A stretch of DNA of 64,000 nucleotides from Cohnella fermenti (GCF_004801405.1 NZ_SSOB01000008.1:62001-126000), one strand, 5' to 3'; shown: positions 1-9,246, counted from the first letter of the stretch. The notes: generated from the sequence alone by a model not told the origin. Made by a program: numbers and translations.

Positions 1-6
1 ATTCCA

Positions 7-36
7 TTGACAAGGAAAAGAATGGTACAGTATACT
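7..36 (+). promoter_or_regulatory. SigA promoter of the metallophore-like operon
   Basis: TTGACA at 7-12 and TATACT at 31-36, separated by 18 bp. It lies just upstream of the first gene of the operon, so transcription should begin near 43, leaving a leader of about 40 nt. This shows that the operon begins inside the window. Confidence 0.8.
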
Positions 37-40
37 CCTC

Positions 41-63
41 TTAAATGTAAATATTACAATTAA
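41..63. promoter_or_regulatory. Zur-like palindromic operator over the transcription start
   Basis: A 23-bp near-perfect dyad with core TGTAAATATTACA and outer arms TTAA/TTAA; nine positions in each half pair. The GTAAnnnTTAC core is that of Bacillus Zur boxes (CGTAATnATTACG), although the outer G/C of the consensus is T/A here. It directly follows the -10 box and covers the expected start site, which is the right place for repression. Another Fur-family regulator is possible. Confidence 0.6.
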
Positions 64-81
64 GAAGTTGGGGAGGATTAC

Positions 82-1347
82 GTGGCACATCTTCTAATGA
101 TCGAAAGTTGGGTAGGAGCAAGCGGCAATCTGCTGCCGCCGCTTCTCCGGTCGCTGGGGCATACGTATACGTTCGTGACGCGCAAGCCGGCGCATTATCA
201 GAATGCGCACAGCGAGGAATTGCATCCCGTGCTGCGGAATGCCGATTCCGTGCTGGTGACGGACACGAACGATGTTCCGGGCATGATCGACTTCCTGCAG
301 CCGTACCGCTTCGACGGGGTTATTACGGTATGCGACTACTATATCGAAGCCGTAAGAGAGGTGGCCGGCGCTCGCGGCTTGCCCTGTCCGTTCCCCGAGA
401 AGGTGAGGACGGTGCGGCAGAAGCACCTGATGCGCCGGGAGCTTGACCGCGCGGGACTGAGCAATCCGAAGTATCGGCTCGCCTACAGTTGGATGGAGGC
501 TGCCGAGGCTGCCGAGGAGATCGGGTATCCGCTTGTGCTGAAGCCCGTCGATCTGGCATCAAGCGCGTACGTCCGTCTTATCCGCGATCGCCGGGAGCTC
601 GAGGAGGCTTACCGGGGGCTTGAGGCGTTCCCTCTTAACTTCAGAGACCAGCCGCGCGAACGGGCCTGCCTGCTCGAGGAATTCATGGAAGGGGAGGAGG
701 TCAGCGTCGAGAGCTTCTCCTTCCGGGGGGAGACGACGGTGCTTGGCATAACGGATAAATCCGTCACGGGCGCTCCCTATTTTATCGAAAATGGGCATAT
801 GTTCCCAGCCAAGCTGGACGAGTCGATACAGGCGGAGACGGTACGGTTTGTCCGGAGTGTGCTGGAGGCGGTCGGCTTCGATCATGGCATTGCGCATACG
901 GAGGTGAAGCTGACGGCGGCTGGCCCGCGGATTGTCGAGATCAACCCGAGAACGGCCGGCAATTATATTGTCGAGCTGATCGAACGCGTGACGAGCGTTG
1001 ACCTGCTGCGGGTCTTCGCGGAGCTGTCTCTCGGCCTGGAGCCGACCGTCGCGCCTGCGACAGACGGGCCCGCCAGCGCGGCCGCCGTCTTCCTCGTTCC
1101 GCCGCAAGGAGGCTGTGTATCGCAAGTTGATGGAGTCGAGACGCTGGCTGCGGATGAGCATGTCGTGCGCTACAAGGTGGAGAATTGCGCCGGCAAGTCC
1201 ATCGCGGCTCCGATCGACAATGCGTGTTATCTGGGCCACGTCATTGCGGAGGACAAGGACGGGCCGAATGCCCGGCTGTTCGCGGAACAGGCTCTGGGGC
1301 GCATTGCGCTCAAGTATGCTCCCGATCCCGAAGGAGCCGGCGTATGA
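82..1347 (+). CDS. ATP-grasp amide/peptide ligase
   Basis: A 421-residue ATP-grasp enzyme of the carboxylate-amine ligase type (as in BacD-like or carbamoyl-phosphate-synthase-L-like ligases). The N-terminal Rossmann-like part spans about 1-100 and the ATP-grasp fold about 105-310, with the ATP-lysine motif LVLKP near 154 and metal ligands in HTEVKL (E274) and VEINPR (E286, N288). The GTG start at 82 follows GGGGAGG with 5-nt spacing. It is the first gene of the operon and its TGA overlaps the next ATG. From its family it should join a carboxylate to an amine through an acyl phosphate; its position next to an SbnA-like enzyme and a metal-type importer suggests assembly of a small metal chelator. 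The substrate cannot be read from sequence. Confidence 0.85.
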   Translation: MAHLLMIESWVGASGNLLPPLLRSLGHTYTFVTRKPAHYQNAHSEELHPVLRNADSVLVTDTNDVPGMIDFLQPYRFDGVITVCDYYIEAVREVAGARGLPCPFPEKVRTVRQKHLMRRELDRAGLSNPKYRLAYSWMEAAEAAEEIGYPLVLKPVDLASSAYVRLIRDRRELEEAYRGLEAFPLNFRDQPRERACLLEEFMEGEEVSVESFSFRGETTVLGITDKSVTGAPYFIENGHMFPAKLDESIQAETVRFVRSVLEAVGFDHGIAHTEVKLTAAGPRIVEINPRTAGNYIVELIERVTSVDLLRVFAELSLGLEPTVAPATDGPASAAAVFLVPPQGGCVSQVDGVETLAADEHVVRYKVENCAGKSIAAPIDNACYLGHVIAEDKDGPNARLFAEQALGRIALKYAPDPEGAGV

Positions 1348-2174
1348 AGCAAGAGCGGGGAGACGCCCGTCTGAGCGTGGCGGAATTGCGGCAATCCATC
1401 CTGCGGGGAGAATGGGGGAGCCCGCCGGAATTGCTGCCGATCACGGGAGCGTCAACGATTTACCAGACCACGAAGTTCCCCTCCTCGACGATCAGATACC
1501 ATAACCGTTATCTGCTGCTCCGATCGGAGGCTTACTTCGGAGCCTGCTCCTACACGGCGGATCAGTTGGATGCCGAGGTTGCCGGGCAATTGTCGGGAAG
1601 CTCTCTTGCTAACGTCATACGGGATGACCGGCTTCCCATACATATAGCGGCCATGGACGCTTATCTCGGAGTGGTGCGGCCCCATGCGGAGAACTGCAGC
1701 GAAGTCGTGGACATACCGGCCGGAACGCCCATTCAGAGAGCCAAGCTCCGCGATGCGCTTATAGCGGACATGGCCGACATTCGGCCGAAGCGGAATGTTG
1801 CCCTGATCGGAGTCGTCAATCCGCTGGTGGAGGCGATTCGGGAGCGCGGCGGCAATTGTCTGCCTTGCGACCTGCAATTGGAGACCACTGAGTGGGGGGA
1901 TGCGGTGGAGAAGGACATGGAGAAGGTGCTGGAGCGCGCCGACAGCGTAATCTGCACCGCCATGACGCTCGGGAACGGGACGTTCGATCGCATTGTGCAG
2001 CGAGCCGCAGAGCGGCGGATTCCGCTCACCGTGTATGCGCAGACGGGAAGCGCGGCGGTTGCTCCATTCGTAGGCAGGGGCGTCGCCGCTCTGCTGGCCG
2101 AGCCGTTCCCCTTTACGCAATTCAGCGCCGGAGCCACGACGCTCTATTGCTATAAGGGAGGAGGCGACGGATGA
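1344..2174 (+). CDS. DUF364-like Rossmann protein, putative metal-chelation enzyme
   Basis: 276 residues. The start is chosen at the ATG that overlaps the previous stop (ATGA), which implies translational coupling. The second half has a nucleotide-binding-like pattern (NVALIGVVNPLVEAIRERG, then ADSVICTAMTLGNGTFD, then TVYAQTGSAAVAPFVGRG), typical of the DUF4213/DUF364 family that has been proposed to act in heavy-metal chelation. The family has no settled reaction. Its fixed place between an ATP-grasp ligase and a methyltransferase argues for a biosynthetic or tailoring role in the same product. The family assignment is from pattern recognition only. Confidence 0.6.
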   Translation: MKQERGDARLSVAELRQSILRGEWGSPPELLPITGASTIYQTTKFPSSTIRYHNRYLLLRSEAYFGACSYTADQLDAEVAGQLSGSSLANVIRDDRLPIHIAAMDAYLGVVRPHAENCSEVVDIPAGTPIQRAKLRDALIADMADIRPKRNVALIGVVNPLVEAIRERGGNCLPCDLQLETTEWGDAVEKDMEKVLERADSVICTAMTLGNGTFDRIVQRAAERRIPLTVYAQTGSAAVAPFVGRGVAALLAEPFPFTQFSAGATTLYCYKGGGDG

Positions 2175-2968
2175 GGCTGAGGACGGACACGGACAATCTG
2201 CTGCATACCAATCCATCGCTTTACCTGGCATTCAACGGGGACAACGATGAGAGCATGGCGCAATTTATTCTGAAGCTCTTAAGCGATTATAAGGCCGGCA
2301 AGGCGGTGCTGGATGTCGGCTGCGGAACGGGGCGCGAGGTTGCCGCTCTTCGGCGGGCGGGGTATGAAGCCGTCGGCCTGGACAACTCGGAGGAGATGCT
2401 CGCATGGGCGAGAACGCATCATCCCGGAGCGGAATTCGTTCACGGCGATCAGGCCGACTTCTCGCTGGGGCGCCGGTTCGATGCGTTGTATTGCGTAGGC
2501 AGCACCTTCCTGTACAACTTCACGAACGAAGCCGTTCTCGCGAGCCTGCGCAGCTTCAGAAGGCATCTTCAGCCGGGAGGCCTGCTCTATCTTGACATGC
2601 GGAATGCCGCCTTCTTCCTGACGCCGGAGGGGCAGCGATGGCTCAGCGAGGAACTGGCGGAAGAGACGACGGCGAACGGGCATACGGTCTCGCTTCGCAC
2701 CCGGTTCAGCATAGACTGCGCCAAGCAGCTTCTGCTGAGGGACTATCGCTGGACCGTGCCGGGCCGCGAGCCCATTGCGGAGCGGCTGGAGCATCGGCTG
2801 CTGTTCCCGCAGGAGCTCGCCCTGTATCTGGAATTGACCGGCTTCCGCCCTTTGCAGCTCTTCGATGAACCTGCGCCTCATATCAGCCGTTTCGAACGGG
2901 GGCTTCCGCTCGAATTCGGCGGGGATATGCAGGGAAGACGCATGCAAGTCATTGCGCGTGCCGTGTAA
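2171..2968 (+). CDS. Class I SAM-dependent methyltransferase
   Basis: 265 residues, start overlapping the previous stop by 4 nt. Motif I VLDVGCGTG lies at 46-54, followed by GLDNSEEML (acidic end of strand 2) and ARTHHPGAEFVHGD. The core is a Rossmann methyltransferase fold with a C-terminal beta extension, like small-molecule methyltransferases. It probably N- or O-methylates the product of the locus, or an intermediate; the acceptor is unknown. Coupled translation with both upstream genes places it in the biosynthetic half of the operon. Confidence 0.85.
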   Translation: MRLRTDTDNLLHTNPSLYLAFNGDNDESMAQFILKLLSDYKAGKAVLDVGCGTGREVAALRRAGYEAVGLDNSEEMLAWARTHHPGAEFVHGDQADFSLGRRFDALYCVGSTFLYNFTNEAVLASLRSFRRHLQPGGLLYLDMRNAAFFLTPEGQRWLSEELAEETTANGHTVSLRTRFSIDCAKQLLLRDYRWTVPGREPIAERLEHRLLFPQELALYLELTGFRPLQLFDEPAPHISRFERGLPLEFGGDMQGRRMQVIARAV

Positions 2969-3016
2969 GATAAGCAAGACATTACGAGTGCTGCCGGATG
3001 GCAGGTGGAGGATAAG

Positions 3017-4663
3017 ATGAGAAAAATAATGTTGGCATTGTTTCTAATCGTAATTATTACTATTATGGGGTGCGGCAACGGGGACAACGGCGGGAACGGC
3101 GGCAAGGGCGGCAAGGGCGGCAAGGGCAACAACCAGGCGAACAATGCATCGGCTTCTGCCGAGCCGTCGACCGCAAGCGCGGCTGCGTCGGAAGCGCCTT
3201 CCGCAGCCAATGCATCGAACCCGCAAGAGCTGATCGTGGCAGGACCGGACATTGCGGCCAGCCTGGACCCGGTTCAGCCGCTCACCTCCAGCTACCTGCG
3301 TCTGATCGGAGCCGGGGAGGCGTTGTTCAAAGTGAATGCGGAGGGAGAGGTGGAGCCCGAGCTTGCGGAAGGAGCGACGGAGACGGACGCCACGACCTGG
3401 GAGATCAAGCTGAAGGAGGGAATCCGCTTCTGGAGCGGCGAGCCGATTGACGCCGACGCGGTTATCGCTTCGCTGGAGCGCTCCAGGAAGCTCGATGTGC
3501 AGGCATTGCCCTTCCTTGACGATCTGAGGCTGAGCAAGATTGACGACCGGACCATCCGGGTTCAGACCACGCGCGAGCACCTGCCCGTTCCGCTGAACCT
3601 GTCATACTACCAGACGATTATTCATAATGCTGAAGCGAAGCAGGATTCCGTGGAGACGATGGATCTGTCCGGCATGTACAAGGTTGTGGAATTCGTTCCG
3701 AAGCAGAAGCTGGTTCTGGAAGCGAACGACAACTATTGGGGAGAGAAGTCCGGAATTCAGCGAATCGTATTCGAGGAGATCAAGGATGAACAGACGAGGG
3801 TGCTGTCCAGCTTGAGCGGACGCAGCCATGTGGTGCTGAACGTTCCGGTGACGAGTCTGGCGCAATTCGGCGGGAACCCGGATGTCGAGCTGGTGTCCGC
3901 TCCTGCCGCCAATACGCAGACGGTATATCTGAATCTGAGGCAGCCTCAGCTCTCGGATGTCAAGGTCAGGCAGGCGCTGTCGTGGGGACTGAATCGGGAG
4001 GAGCTGATTACGCTGGCGGCCGAGGGGCAAGGCGAGCCGGTCGCGACCTGGCTTAGCTCCAATCCCGCCTATGCGGAAGCGAGGAACGCGGTGTACGACA
4101 AGTTCGACCGGGATCGGGCCGCCAAGCTGCTGGAGGAGGCAGGCTGGAGTCTGGGCAAGGACGGCATTCGATATAAGGACGGCAAGCCGCTTGTTCTCCG
4201 CCTGATGACCTGGGGAGGGGACAAAGCGCTCGGCGAAGCGCTTCAGAATCAGTGGACGCAGCTCGGCGTGAAGGCGGAGGTGCAGCATGGGGATTACAGC
4301 CTGATCGAGACCGCTCGCGAGTCCGGCAATTGGGATGCCGTCATCGAGGCGTGGAGCACCTTCGGCGATGAGTTCGCTCTGCTGTCGGGGCAGTATTCGC
4401 CCGAGGGAAGCGCCAACTACGGCGGCTACAACGATGAGCGGACCAACGAGTTGCTGGCGGAGCTGGAGCAGGCGTCCGATGCGAAGATGCGTCACGAGCT
4501 GGCGCTCCGGATCAACGAACGGGTGGCGGAGCAAGCGCCTGTCCTCAGCTTGTTCCCCCGTCCGCAGATTACGGCCGTAAGCAAGTCGCTGCAAGGGCTT
4601 GCGCCTCACTTCCGGCAATTCGAGAATGTCGTGAGCGCCAAGCTGGCATGGGCATCGAATTAG
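3017..4663 (+). CDS. Nickel/peptide-type ABC substrate-binding lipoprotein
   Basis: 548 residues, SBP_bac_5 family (NikA/CntA/OppA class). The start at 3017 is preferred over an in-frame GTG at 3005 because GGAGG at 3007-3011 lies 5 nt before it. The signal peptide ends in a lipobox (TIMGC, Cys19), so the mature protein is a membrane-anchored lipoprotein; a Gly/Asn/Ala/Ser-rich linker of about 50 residues follows. The body has the class features PDIAASLDPVQPLTSSYLR, LAEGATETDATTWEIKLKEG and VRQALSWGLNREEL. CntA-like members bind metal-metallophore complexes. Its place in an operon with ligase and exporter genes suggests it binds the loaded chelator. Confidence 0.9.
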   Translation: MRKIMLALFLIVIITIMGCGNGDNGGNGGKGGKGGKGNNQANNASASAEPSTASAAASEAPSAANASNPQELIVAGPDIAASLDPVQPLTSSYLRLIGAGEALFKVNAEGEVEPELAEGATETDATTWEIKLKEGIRFWSGEPIDADAVIASLERSRKLDVQALPFLDDLRLSKIDDRTIRVQTTREHLPVPLNLSYYQTIIHNAEAKQDSVETMDLSGMYKVVEFVPKQKLVLEANDNYWGEKSGIQRIVFEEIKDEQTRVLSSLSGRSHVVLNVPVTSLAQFGGNPDVELVSAPAANTQTVYLNLRQPQLSDVKVRQALSWGLNREELITLAAEGQGEPVATWLSSNPAYAEARNAVYDKFDRDRAAKLLEEAGWSLGKDGIRYKDGKPLVLRLMTWGGDKALGEALQNQWTQLGVKAEVQHGDYSLIETARESGNWDAVIEAWSTFGDEFALLSGQYSPEGSANYGGYNDERTNELLAELEQASDAKMRHELALRINERVAEQAPVLSLFPRPQITAVSKSLQGLAPHFRQFENVVSAKLAWASN

Positions 4664-4672
4664 GCTGCCCCT

Positions 4673-5638
4673 ATGCAGAGGATGTTCCTGCGGAAGCTGA
4701 CGGGGGCGGGCATTACGTTATTGTGCGCAACGCTGATCCTGTTCGTCCTGATTCGGCTTGCGCCCGGGGACCCGGTCAAGCTGCATCTCGGCCCCTCCTC
4801 GGATGTCGCGCTCGACAGCACGGAGGCCTACGATCAGAGAGTGGCCGAGCTGCGCACGCAGCTTGGTCTTGACCGGAGTATATTCGCCCAGTATACGACC
4901 TGGATGAAGCGGCTGCTGCAACTGGATCTGGGGACGTCCATCCACACGGGGAGAGCGGTCGGCTCGGAGCTTGCCGACAGGCTGCCCGCTACCCTTGCCC
5001 TTGCCGTCGCGGCCCTGGCTATTCAACTGGCGCTGGGGCTGGTCCTCGGAACGGCTTCGGCGCTGAAGGCGGACCGGCTTCAGGACAACGTTATTCGTCT
5101 GGCGTGCGTGGTTCTCGCCTCTGCGCCGGCGTTCGTGATAGGGCTGTTTCTGCTGTCGTTCTTTGCCGTATCCCTGCATGTGTACGACATAAGCAACGAG
5201 GCGAGACCGGAGAGATTATGGCTGCCTGCCGTCACGCTTGGAGCGATGGGAGCGCCGAATTTGATTCGGATCATCAGGGCGAACCTGTTGGCCGAGCTTG
5301 GCCAGCCTTATGTGCTCTCGGCGCTGTCGAGAGGGCTTGCCCGCAAGCTCGTCGTCAGGCATGCGCTGCGCAACGCCCTGCTGCCTGTCGTTACGGTTGC
5401 CGCGCTCTCGTTCATTGGGCTTATCGGCGGCGCGGTCGTCATCGAGAGCATCTTCTCCTGGCCGGGGATCGGCAAGTACGCGCTCGACAGCATATTGCTC
5501 AAGGATTATCCCGCCATTCAGGGCTACGCTCTGGTCGTGATAGCGATGGTGGTTGCGATTCACCTGCTTGTGGATGTGGTTTATCTATTCCTTGATCCGC
5601 GAATCCGGCGGGGAAGGGAGGGGGATGTCCATGCCTAG
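4673..5638 (+). CDS. ABC transporter permease, DppB/NikB/CntB type
   Basis: 321 residues with about six membrane helices and the family features LIRLAPGDPVKLHLG near the N terminus and the EAA-type loop ALSRGLARKLVVRHALRNALLP before the last helices, ending with IESIFSWPGIGKYALDSILLKDYPAIQG. It starts 10 bp after the lipoprotein gene, and its end overlaps the next permease by 14 bp. With the next two genes it makes up the membrane part of a nickel/peptide-class importer. An alternative start lies at 4682. Confidence 0.9.
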   Translation: MQRMFLRKLTGAGITLLCATLILFVLIRLAPGDPVKLHLGPSSDVALDSTEAYDQRVAELRTQLGLDRSIFAQYTTWMKRLLQLDLGTSIHTGRAVGSELADRLPATLALAVAALAIQLALGLVLGTASALKADRLQDNVIRLACVVLASAPAFVIGLFLLSFFAVSLHVYDISNEARPERLWLPAVTLGAMGAPNLIRIIRANLLAELGQPYVLSALSRGLARKLVVRHALRNALLPVVTVAALSFIGLIGGAVVIESIFSWPGIGKYALDSILLKDYPAIQGYALVVIAMVVAIHLLVDVVYLFLDPRIRRGREGDVHA

Positions 5639-6464
5639 CTCCGCCATGAAGCGTCCGCTCGGTCTGACGGTCGGGATCATCCTCCTTGGCCTGCTCGCCC
5701 TTGCGATCGCGGGCGCGTCCTGGCTGTCGCCGTATGATCCGCTGGAGCAGCGCGTCGCCGAACGGCTGGAGCGGCCAAGCGTCGAGCATCCGCTGGGAAC
5801 GGACCGCTTCGGCCGCGACGTTCTCTCCCGCTCGCTCCACGGCGGCCAGCATACGCTGCTCGCCTCGGGCACCGCGCTCGGTGCCGCACTTGCCGTCGGG
5901 CTGGTTATCGGGCTGCTCGCCGGCCTCTATCAAGGCTCTGTTCTCGATACGGTGTTCATGCGTCTCATCGATGTGCTGCTGGCTTTTCCCTTTATGGTTC
6001 TTGCCCTGATTATCGCGGCGTTCTTCGGCACCGATCTGCTTCATCTGCTGGCGGCCGTCGTCTCGGTATGGTGGGTGTCCTTCGCCCGCTTGACGAGGAG
6101 CGTTGTTCTGCATGTCAAGAATGACGGCTCCTTCGCAGCGGCGAAGGTGCTGGGCGCTTCGGACGCAGCCATTATGCTGCGGGAGCTGCTTCCCAAGGCG
6201 ATCGGTCCGGTGCTGATTCTGGCAACCTTCGAGCTGGGGAGCCTGATTCTGTCGATCTCGGCGCTCTCGTTCCTGGGGCTCGGCTCGCAGCCGCCGACTC
6301 CCGAGTGGGGCAGCATGCTTGCGGACGGTCGGGATCACTTCCTGCAAGCGCCGCACATCCTGATCGGGCCGACCCTCTTTATCGTGCTGACAGTGCTGGC
6401 GTTTAATCTGATCGGAGAAGGGCTGCGGGATCGGCTGGACCCGTATGAGAGGTCGGATATATAG
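5625..6464 (+). CDS. ABC transporter permease, DppC/NikC/CntC type
   Basis: 279 residues. The start at 5625 follows a GGGAAGGGAGGGG ribosome site and lies inside the end of the previous gene. The N-terminal signature SPYDPLEQRVAERLERPSVEHPLGTDRFGRDVLSR is diagnostic of the DppC class (the HPLGTDxxGRDxLSR box). The EAA loop is ARLTRSVVLHVKNDGSFAAAKVLGASD, and the family's GLGSQPPTPEWGSML motif is present near the end. It partners the preceding permease. Confidence 0.92.
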   Translation: MSMPSSAMKRPLGLTVGIILLGLLALAIAGASWLSPYDPLEQRVAERLERPSVEHPLGTDRFGRDVLSRSLHGGQHTLLASGTALGAALAVGLVIGLLAGLYQGSVLDTVFMRLIDVLLAFPFMVLALIIAAFFGTDLLHLLAAVVSVWWVSFARLTRSVVLHVKNDGSFAAAKVLGASDAAIMLRELLPKAIGPVLILATFELGSLILSISALSFLGLGSQPPTPEWGSMLADGRDHFLQAPHILIGPTLFIVLTVLAFNLIGEGLRDRLDPYERSDI

Positions 6465-6474
6465 GAGGGCGTGG

Positions 6475-8115
6475 ATGTTGAACAGGAACGGGAACGGTCA
6501 TGCGATATTGAACGGGAACGGTCATGCGATATTGCGGGTTCAGGGCTTGCAGGCGGACTATCAACAGAATGGGCGGTACGCCGAAGTGCTTGGCCCCCTC
6601 TCCTTCGAATTGGGCAAGGGAGAGATCGTATCCTTGCTGGGAGAGAGCGGCTCGGGCAAGTCGACGCTTGCCAAGGCGTTAACCGGGCTGCTTCCGCCGT
6701 CCGCCAGGATTGCGGGAGGGACAATGACCATCGCCTCGGGCTCGCCGGTTGATCTGACCGGCAAGCAGGTGCCGTGGCAACAGATTCGGGGAAGACAGAT
6801 CGCGATGCTGTATCAGGACGCGCAGCAAGCGCTGAATCCCATGCTGACGATCAAGCAGCATTTTCGGGAAAGTCTGCGATTCCATCGTCTCGCTTCGGCA
6901 GAAGAAGTGGAGGACATAAGCTTAAAGCTGCTGGGAGCCTTGAACTTCCCCGATCCGAACAGCGTATGGGGACGATATCCGTTCCAACTCAGCGGGGGGA
7001 TGTGCCAGCGGATTTGCCTTGCCTTGGCGCTATGCCTGAAGCCGGCCGTGCTGATCGCGGATGAGCCCACATCCGCCCTGGATACCGTAAGCCAGAAGGA
7101 AGTGCTCGATTTATTGCTGCGCGTAAGGGAGCAATTCGGCCTGACCGTGCTGCTGATTACTCATGATATCGCCGTGGCGAATGCCGTGAGCGATCGGGTG
7201 ATGGTGTTGAACCGGGGAGCCATTGAAGAAGAGGGAAGCACAAGAGCGGTGCTCAGGAAGCCGAAGGCGGCCTATACCCGCGAGCTGCTGGCTTCCCGCG
7301 TATCCAAGGCAGGCTCCTCCGAGGAGGTTGAACGGCTGCGGCTTCATGAACCGCTCATGGAGGTCGTGCAGCTTAAGAAAACTTTTAACCGGAGCAAGCA
7401 TGTGCTTCAAGGAGTGAGCTTGACGCTGCACCGGAAGGAGATTCTGGGCATTCTGGGGCAGAGCGGCTGCGGCAAGTCGACCTTGGCGGGGTGCATGGCC
7501 GGCCTGGATTCCCCCAGCGGCGGCAGCATCCTGTTCCGCGGCACGGATATCGGCCGATTACGGGGGAAGGCGAGGCGCGACATGTGCAGGCGAATCCAAC
7601 TGGTCTTCCAGAATGCGCGGGCGAGTCTCCATCCGGGCCGCACCGCCATTCAGATCGTTCAGGAGCCGCTCCGCTACCTTCGTATCGGGAGCAAGCGGGA
7701 GCGGAAGAGGCTTGCCGTGCATTATCTCAATGAGGTGGGCATCGTCGGCGACATGCTGACGAGGCGGCCGCCGCAATTAAGCACGGGACAGTGCCAGCGG
7801 ATTGCGATTGCCCGTGCCCTTGTCCTGCAGCCGGACGTTCTCATCTGCGACGAGGCGGTCTCCGCATTGGATATGAGCGTGCAGGCGCAAATTCTCGATC
7901 TGCTGAAGCGTCTCCATCGGCAGCATGGGATCGCGATGGTCATGATCTCTCACGACATTCGTGTCCTGAGATCCTTCTGCCACAATATAGCCGTCATGAA
8001 CAACGGAAGCTTCTGCGAGGTTCGGCAGGCAAGCGCGCTGCTTCAAGAGAGCGATCAGCCCTATACGCAATTGTTGCTTAAATGCGCGGGAGATATGGAA
8101 GTCGGGCTGGGTTAA
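6475..8115 (+). CDS. Double ABC ATPase (DppD-DppF/CntD-CntF fusion)
   Basis: 546 residues with two complete ABC domains, about 25-265 and 305-540. The start at 6475 follows AGGAGG. Domain 1 has GESGSGKST, LSGGMCQR and ADEPTSALD; domain 2 has GQSGCGKST, LSTGQCQR and CDEAVSALD. In domain 2 the signature is LSTGQ rather than LSGGQ and the usual Pro after the Walker B Glu is Ala; both should still permit ATP use. A fusion replaces the usual two separate ATPases of this transporter class. The N terminus carries a perfect in-frame 8-residue tandem duplication (NGNGHAIL twice). Confidence 0.9.
   Translation: MLNRNGNGHAILNGNGHAILRVQGLQADYQQNGRYAEVLGPLSFELGKGEIVSLLGESGSGKSTLAKALTGLLPPSARIAGGTMTIASGSPVDLTGKQVPWQQIRGRQIAMLYQDAQQALNPMLTIKQHFRESLRFHRLASAEEVEDISLKLLGALNFPDPNSVWGRYPFQLSGGMCQRICLALALCLKPAVLIADEPTSALDTVSQKEVLDLLLRVREQFGLTVLLITHDIAVANAVSDRVMVLNRGAIEEEGSTRAVLRKPKAAYTRELLASRVSKAGSSEEVERLRLHEPLMEVVQLKKTFNRSKHVLQGVSLTLHRKEILGILGQSGCGKSTLAGCMAGLDSPSGGSILFRGTDIGRLRGKARRDMCRRIQLVFQNARASLHPGRTAIQIVQEPLRYLRIGSKRERKRLAVHYLNEVGIVGDMLTRRPPQLSTGQCQRIAIARALVLQPDVLICDEAVSALDMSVQAQILDLLKRLHRQHGIAMVMISHDIRVLRSFCHNIAVMNNGSFCEVRQASALLQESDQPYTQLLLKCAGDMEVGLG
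6487..6534 (+). repeat. 24-bp perfect tandem duplication, in frame
   Basis: Two identical 24-bp units at 6487-6510 and 6511-6534, each encoding NGNGHAIL, at residues 5-20 of the double ATPase. They lie before the first ABC domain, so the reading frame and fold are preserved. It is a typical slippage site whose copy number may vary between strains. Confidence 0.95.
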
Positions 8116-8136
8116 TCTAGGCAAGGGGGAGACGCC

Positions 8137-9246
8137 ATGATCGGGAGCATTCTCGAGACGATCGGCCGTACGCCGCTTATCACCATTCCTAATACGAATA
8201 CGAAGCACGAAGGGCAAGTGCTGCTCAAGTATGAACGCTATAATCCGGGAGGAAGCATCAAGGATCGCCCGGCCTTGTTTATTATACAAGAGGCTGAACG
8301 CCGAGGCTGGCTGCACCCCGGAGGTACGATTATTGAATCTTCCAGCGGGAACTTCGGCATCTCTCTCGCCATGATCGGAGCGGCCAAGGGCTACCGGGTG
8401 GTGATTCTCGCCGATCCGAAGACAACGGGCGCCAATCTGGCGCTGCTAAGGGGGTTCGGAGCGGAGGTCATCATTGTTACGGAACAGGACGATTCGGGAA
8501 GCTATCACAAAACAAGAATCTCGCTCGCGAACAAGCTGGCCGGAGAGATCGACAATTCCTTCCGCCCCGATCAATGCTTCAACTTGTTGAACAGCGAGGC
8601 GCACTACCGGAGCACGGCGCGCGAGATCCTGGAGGCTTGCCCCGGCAAGCTCGCAGCGTTCGTCACGGCGGTCAGTACGGGCGGGCAACTGGGCGGCATA
8701 TCGCATTATATGAAAATATACGCACCGGAGGTGCAGATCATAGGAGTGGACGCGGTCGGTTCTACTATATTCGGCGGCGAATCGGACGCCTATCGCATTC
8801 CCGGGATCGGACTTAGCTGGACGCCCGTGAACCTGAATCTGAACGATATCGATTGCGCCTACAAAATAACGGACGAGCAAGCTTTCGTTGCCGCGCGGGC
8901 CTTCGCCCGCAATGAGGGCATTCTGATGGGACCGTCGAGCGGAGCCTGCGCATTGGTCGCCCTGAAGACGGCTCAGGAGCTGGCTCCCGGCGAGCGGGTT
9001 GTCTGCATGGTCTCCGACGGCGGGGAACGTTATATTCAAACGTTGTTTAATGAGGAGTGGATGGGAGAGCAAATCTTCGCCGCTTCCGTCGGCGCGGAGG
9101 AGCTTCGCACCATGGCCCGCCGGCTGCAGCCGTGGAGCGTGCGCCCGAATTATCGGCCCGACTTGGTTCAGAGTCTTGGAGTGCCGGAGACTACGTTGCA
9201 TATGAACAGGGATTCGGGTCGCCTGGCCCGGCAGTCGACGGAATGA
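8137..9246 (+). CDS. SbnA-like PLP-dependent cysteine-synthase-fold enzyme
   Basis: 369 residues of the fold-type II (cysteine synthase/CBS) family. The Schiff-base Lys is K42 in NPGGSIKDR, the phosphate-type loop is SSSGNFG (68-74), with STGGQLGG in the middle and GPSSGA near 268. The long C-terminal part and the ESSSGNFGISLA form resemble SbnA, which condenses O-phosphoserine with an amino acid (glutamate) on the way to 2,3-diaminopropionate for staphyloferrin B. No SbnB-like dehydrogenase is in this window, so the condensed intermediate itself may be the building block, or a partner is encoded elsewhere. The gene starts 21 bp after the ATPase gene behind an AGGGGGAG site. Confidence 0.8.
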   Translation: MIGSILETIGRTPLITIPNTNTKHEGQVLLKYERYNPGGSIKDRPALFIIQEAERRGWLHPGGTIIESSSGNFGISLAMIGAAKGYRVVILADPKTTGANLALLRGFGAEVIIVTEQDDSGSYHKTRISLANKLAGEIDNSFRPDQCFNLLNSEAHYRSTAREILEACPGKLAAFVTAVSTGGQLGGISHYMKIYAPEVQIIGVDAVGSTIFGGESDAYRIPGIGLSWTPVNLNLNDIDCAYKITDEQAFVAARAFARNEGILMGPSSGACALVALKTAQELAPGERVVCMVSDGGERYIQTLFNEEWMGEQIFAASVGAEELRTMARRLQPWSVRPNYRPDLVQSLGVPETTLHMNRDSGRLARQSTE

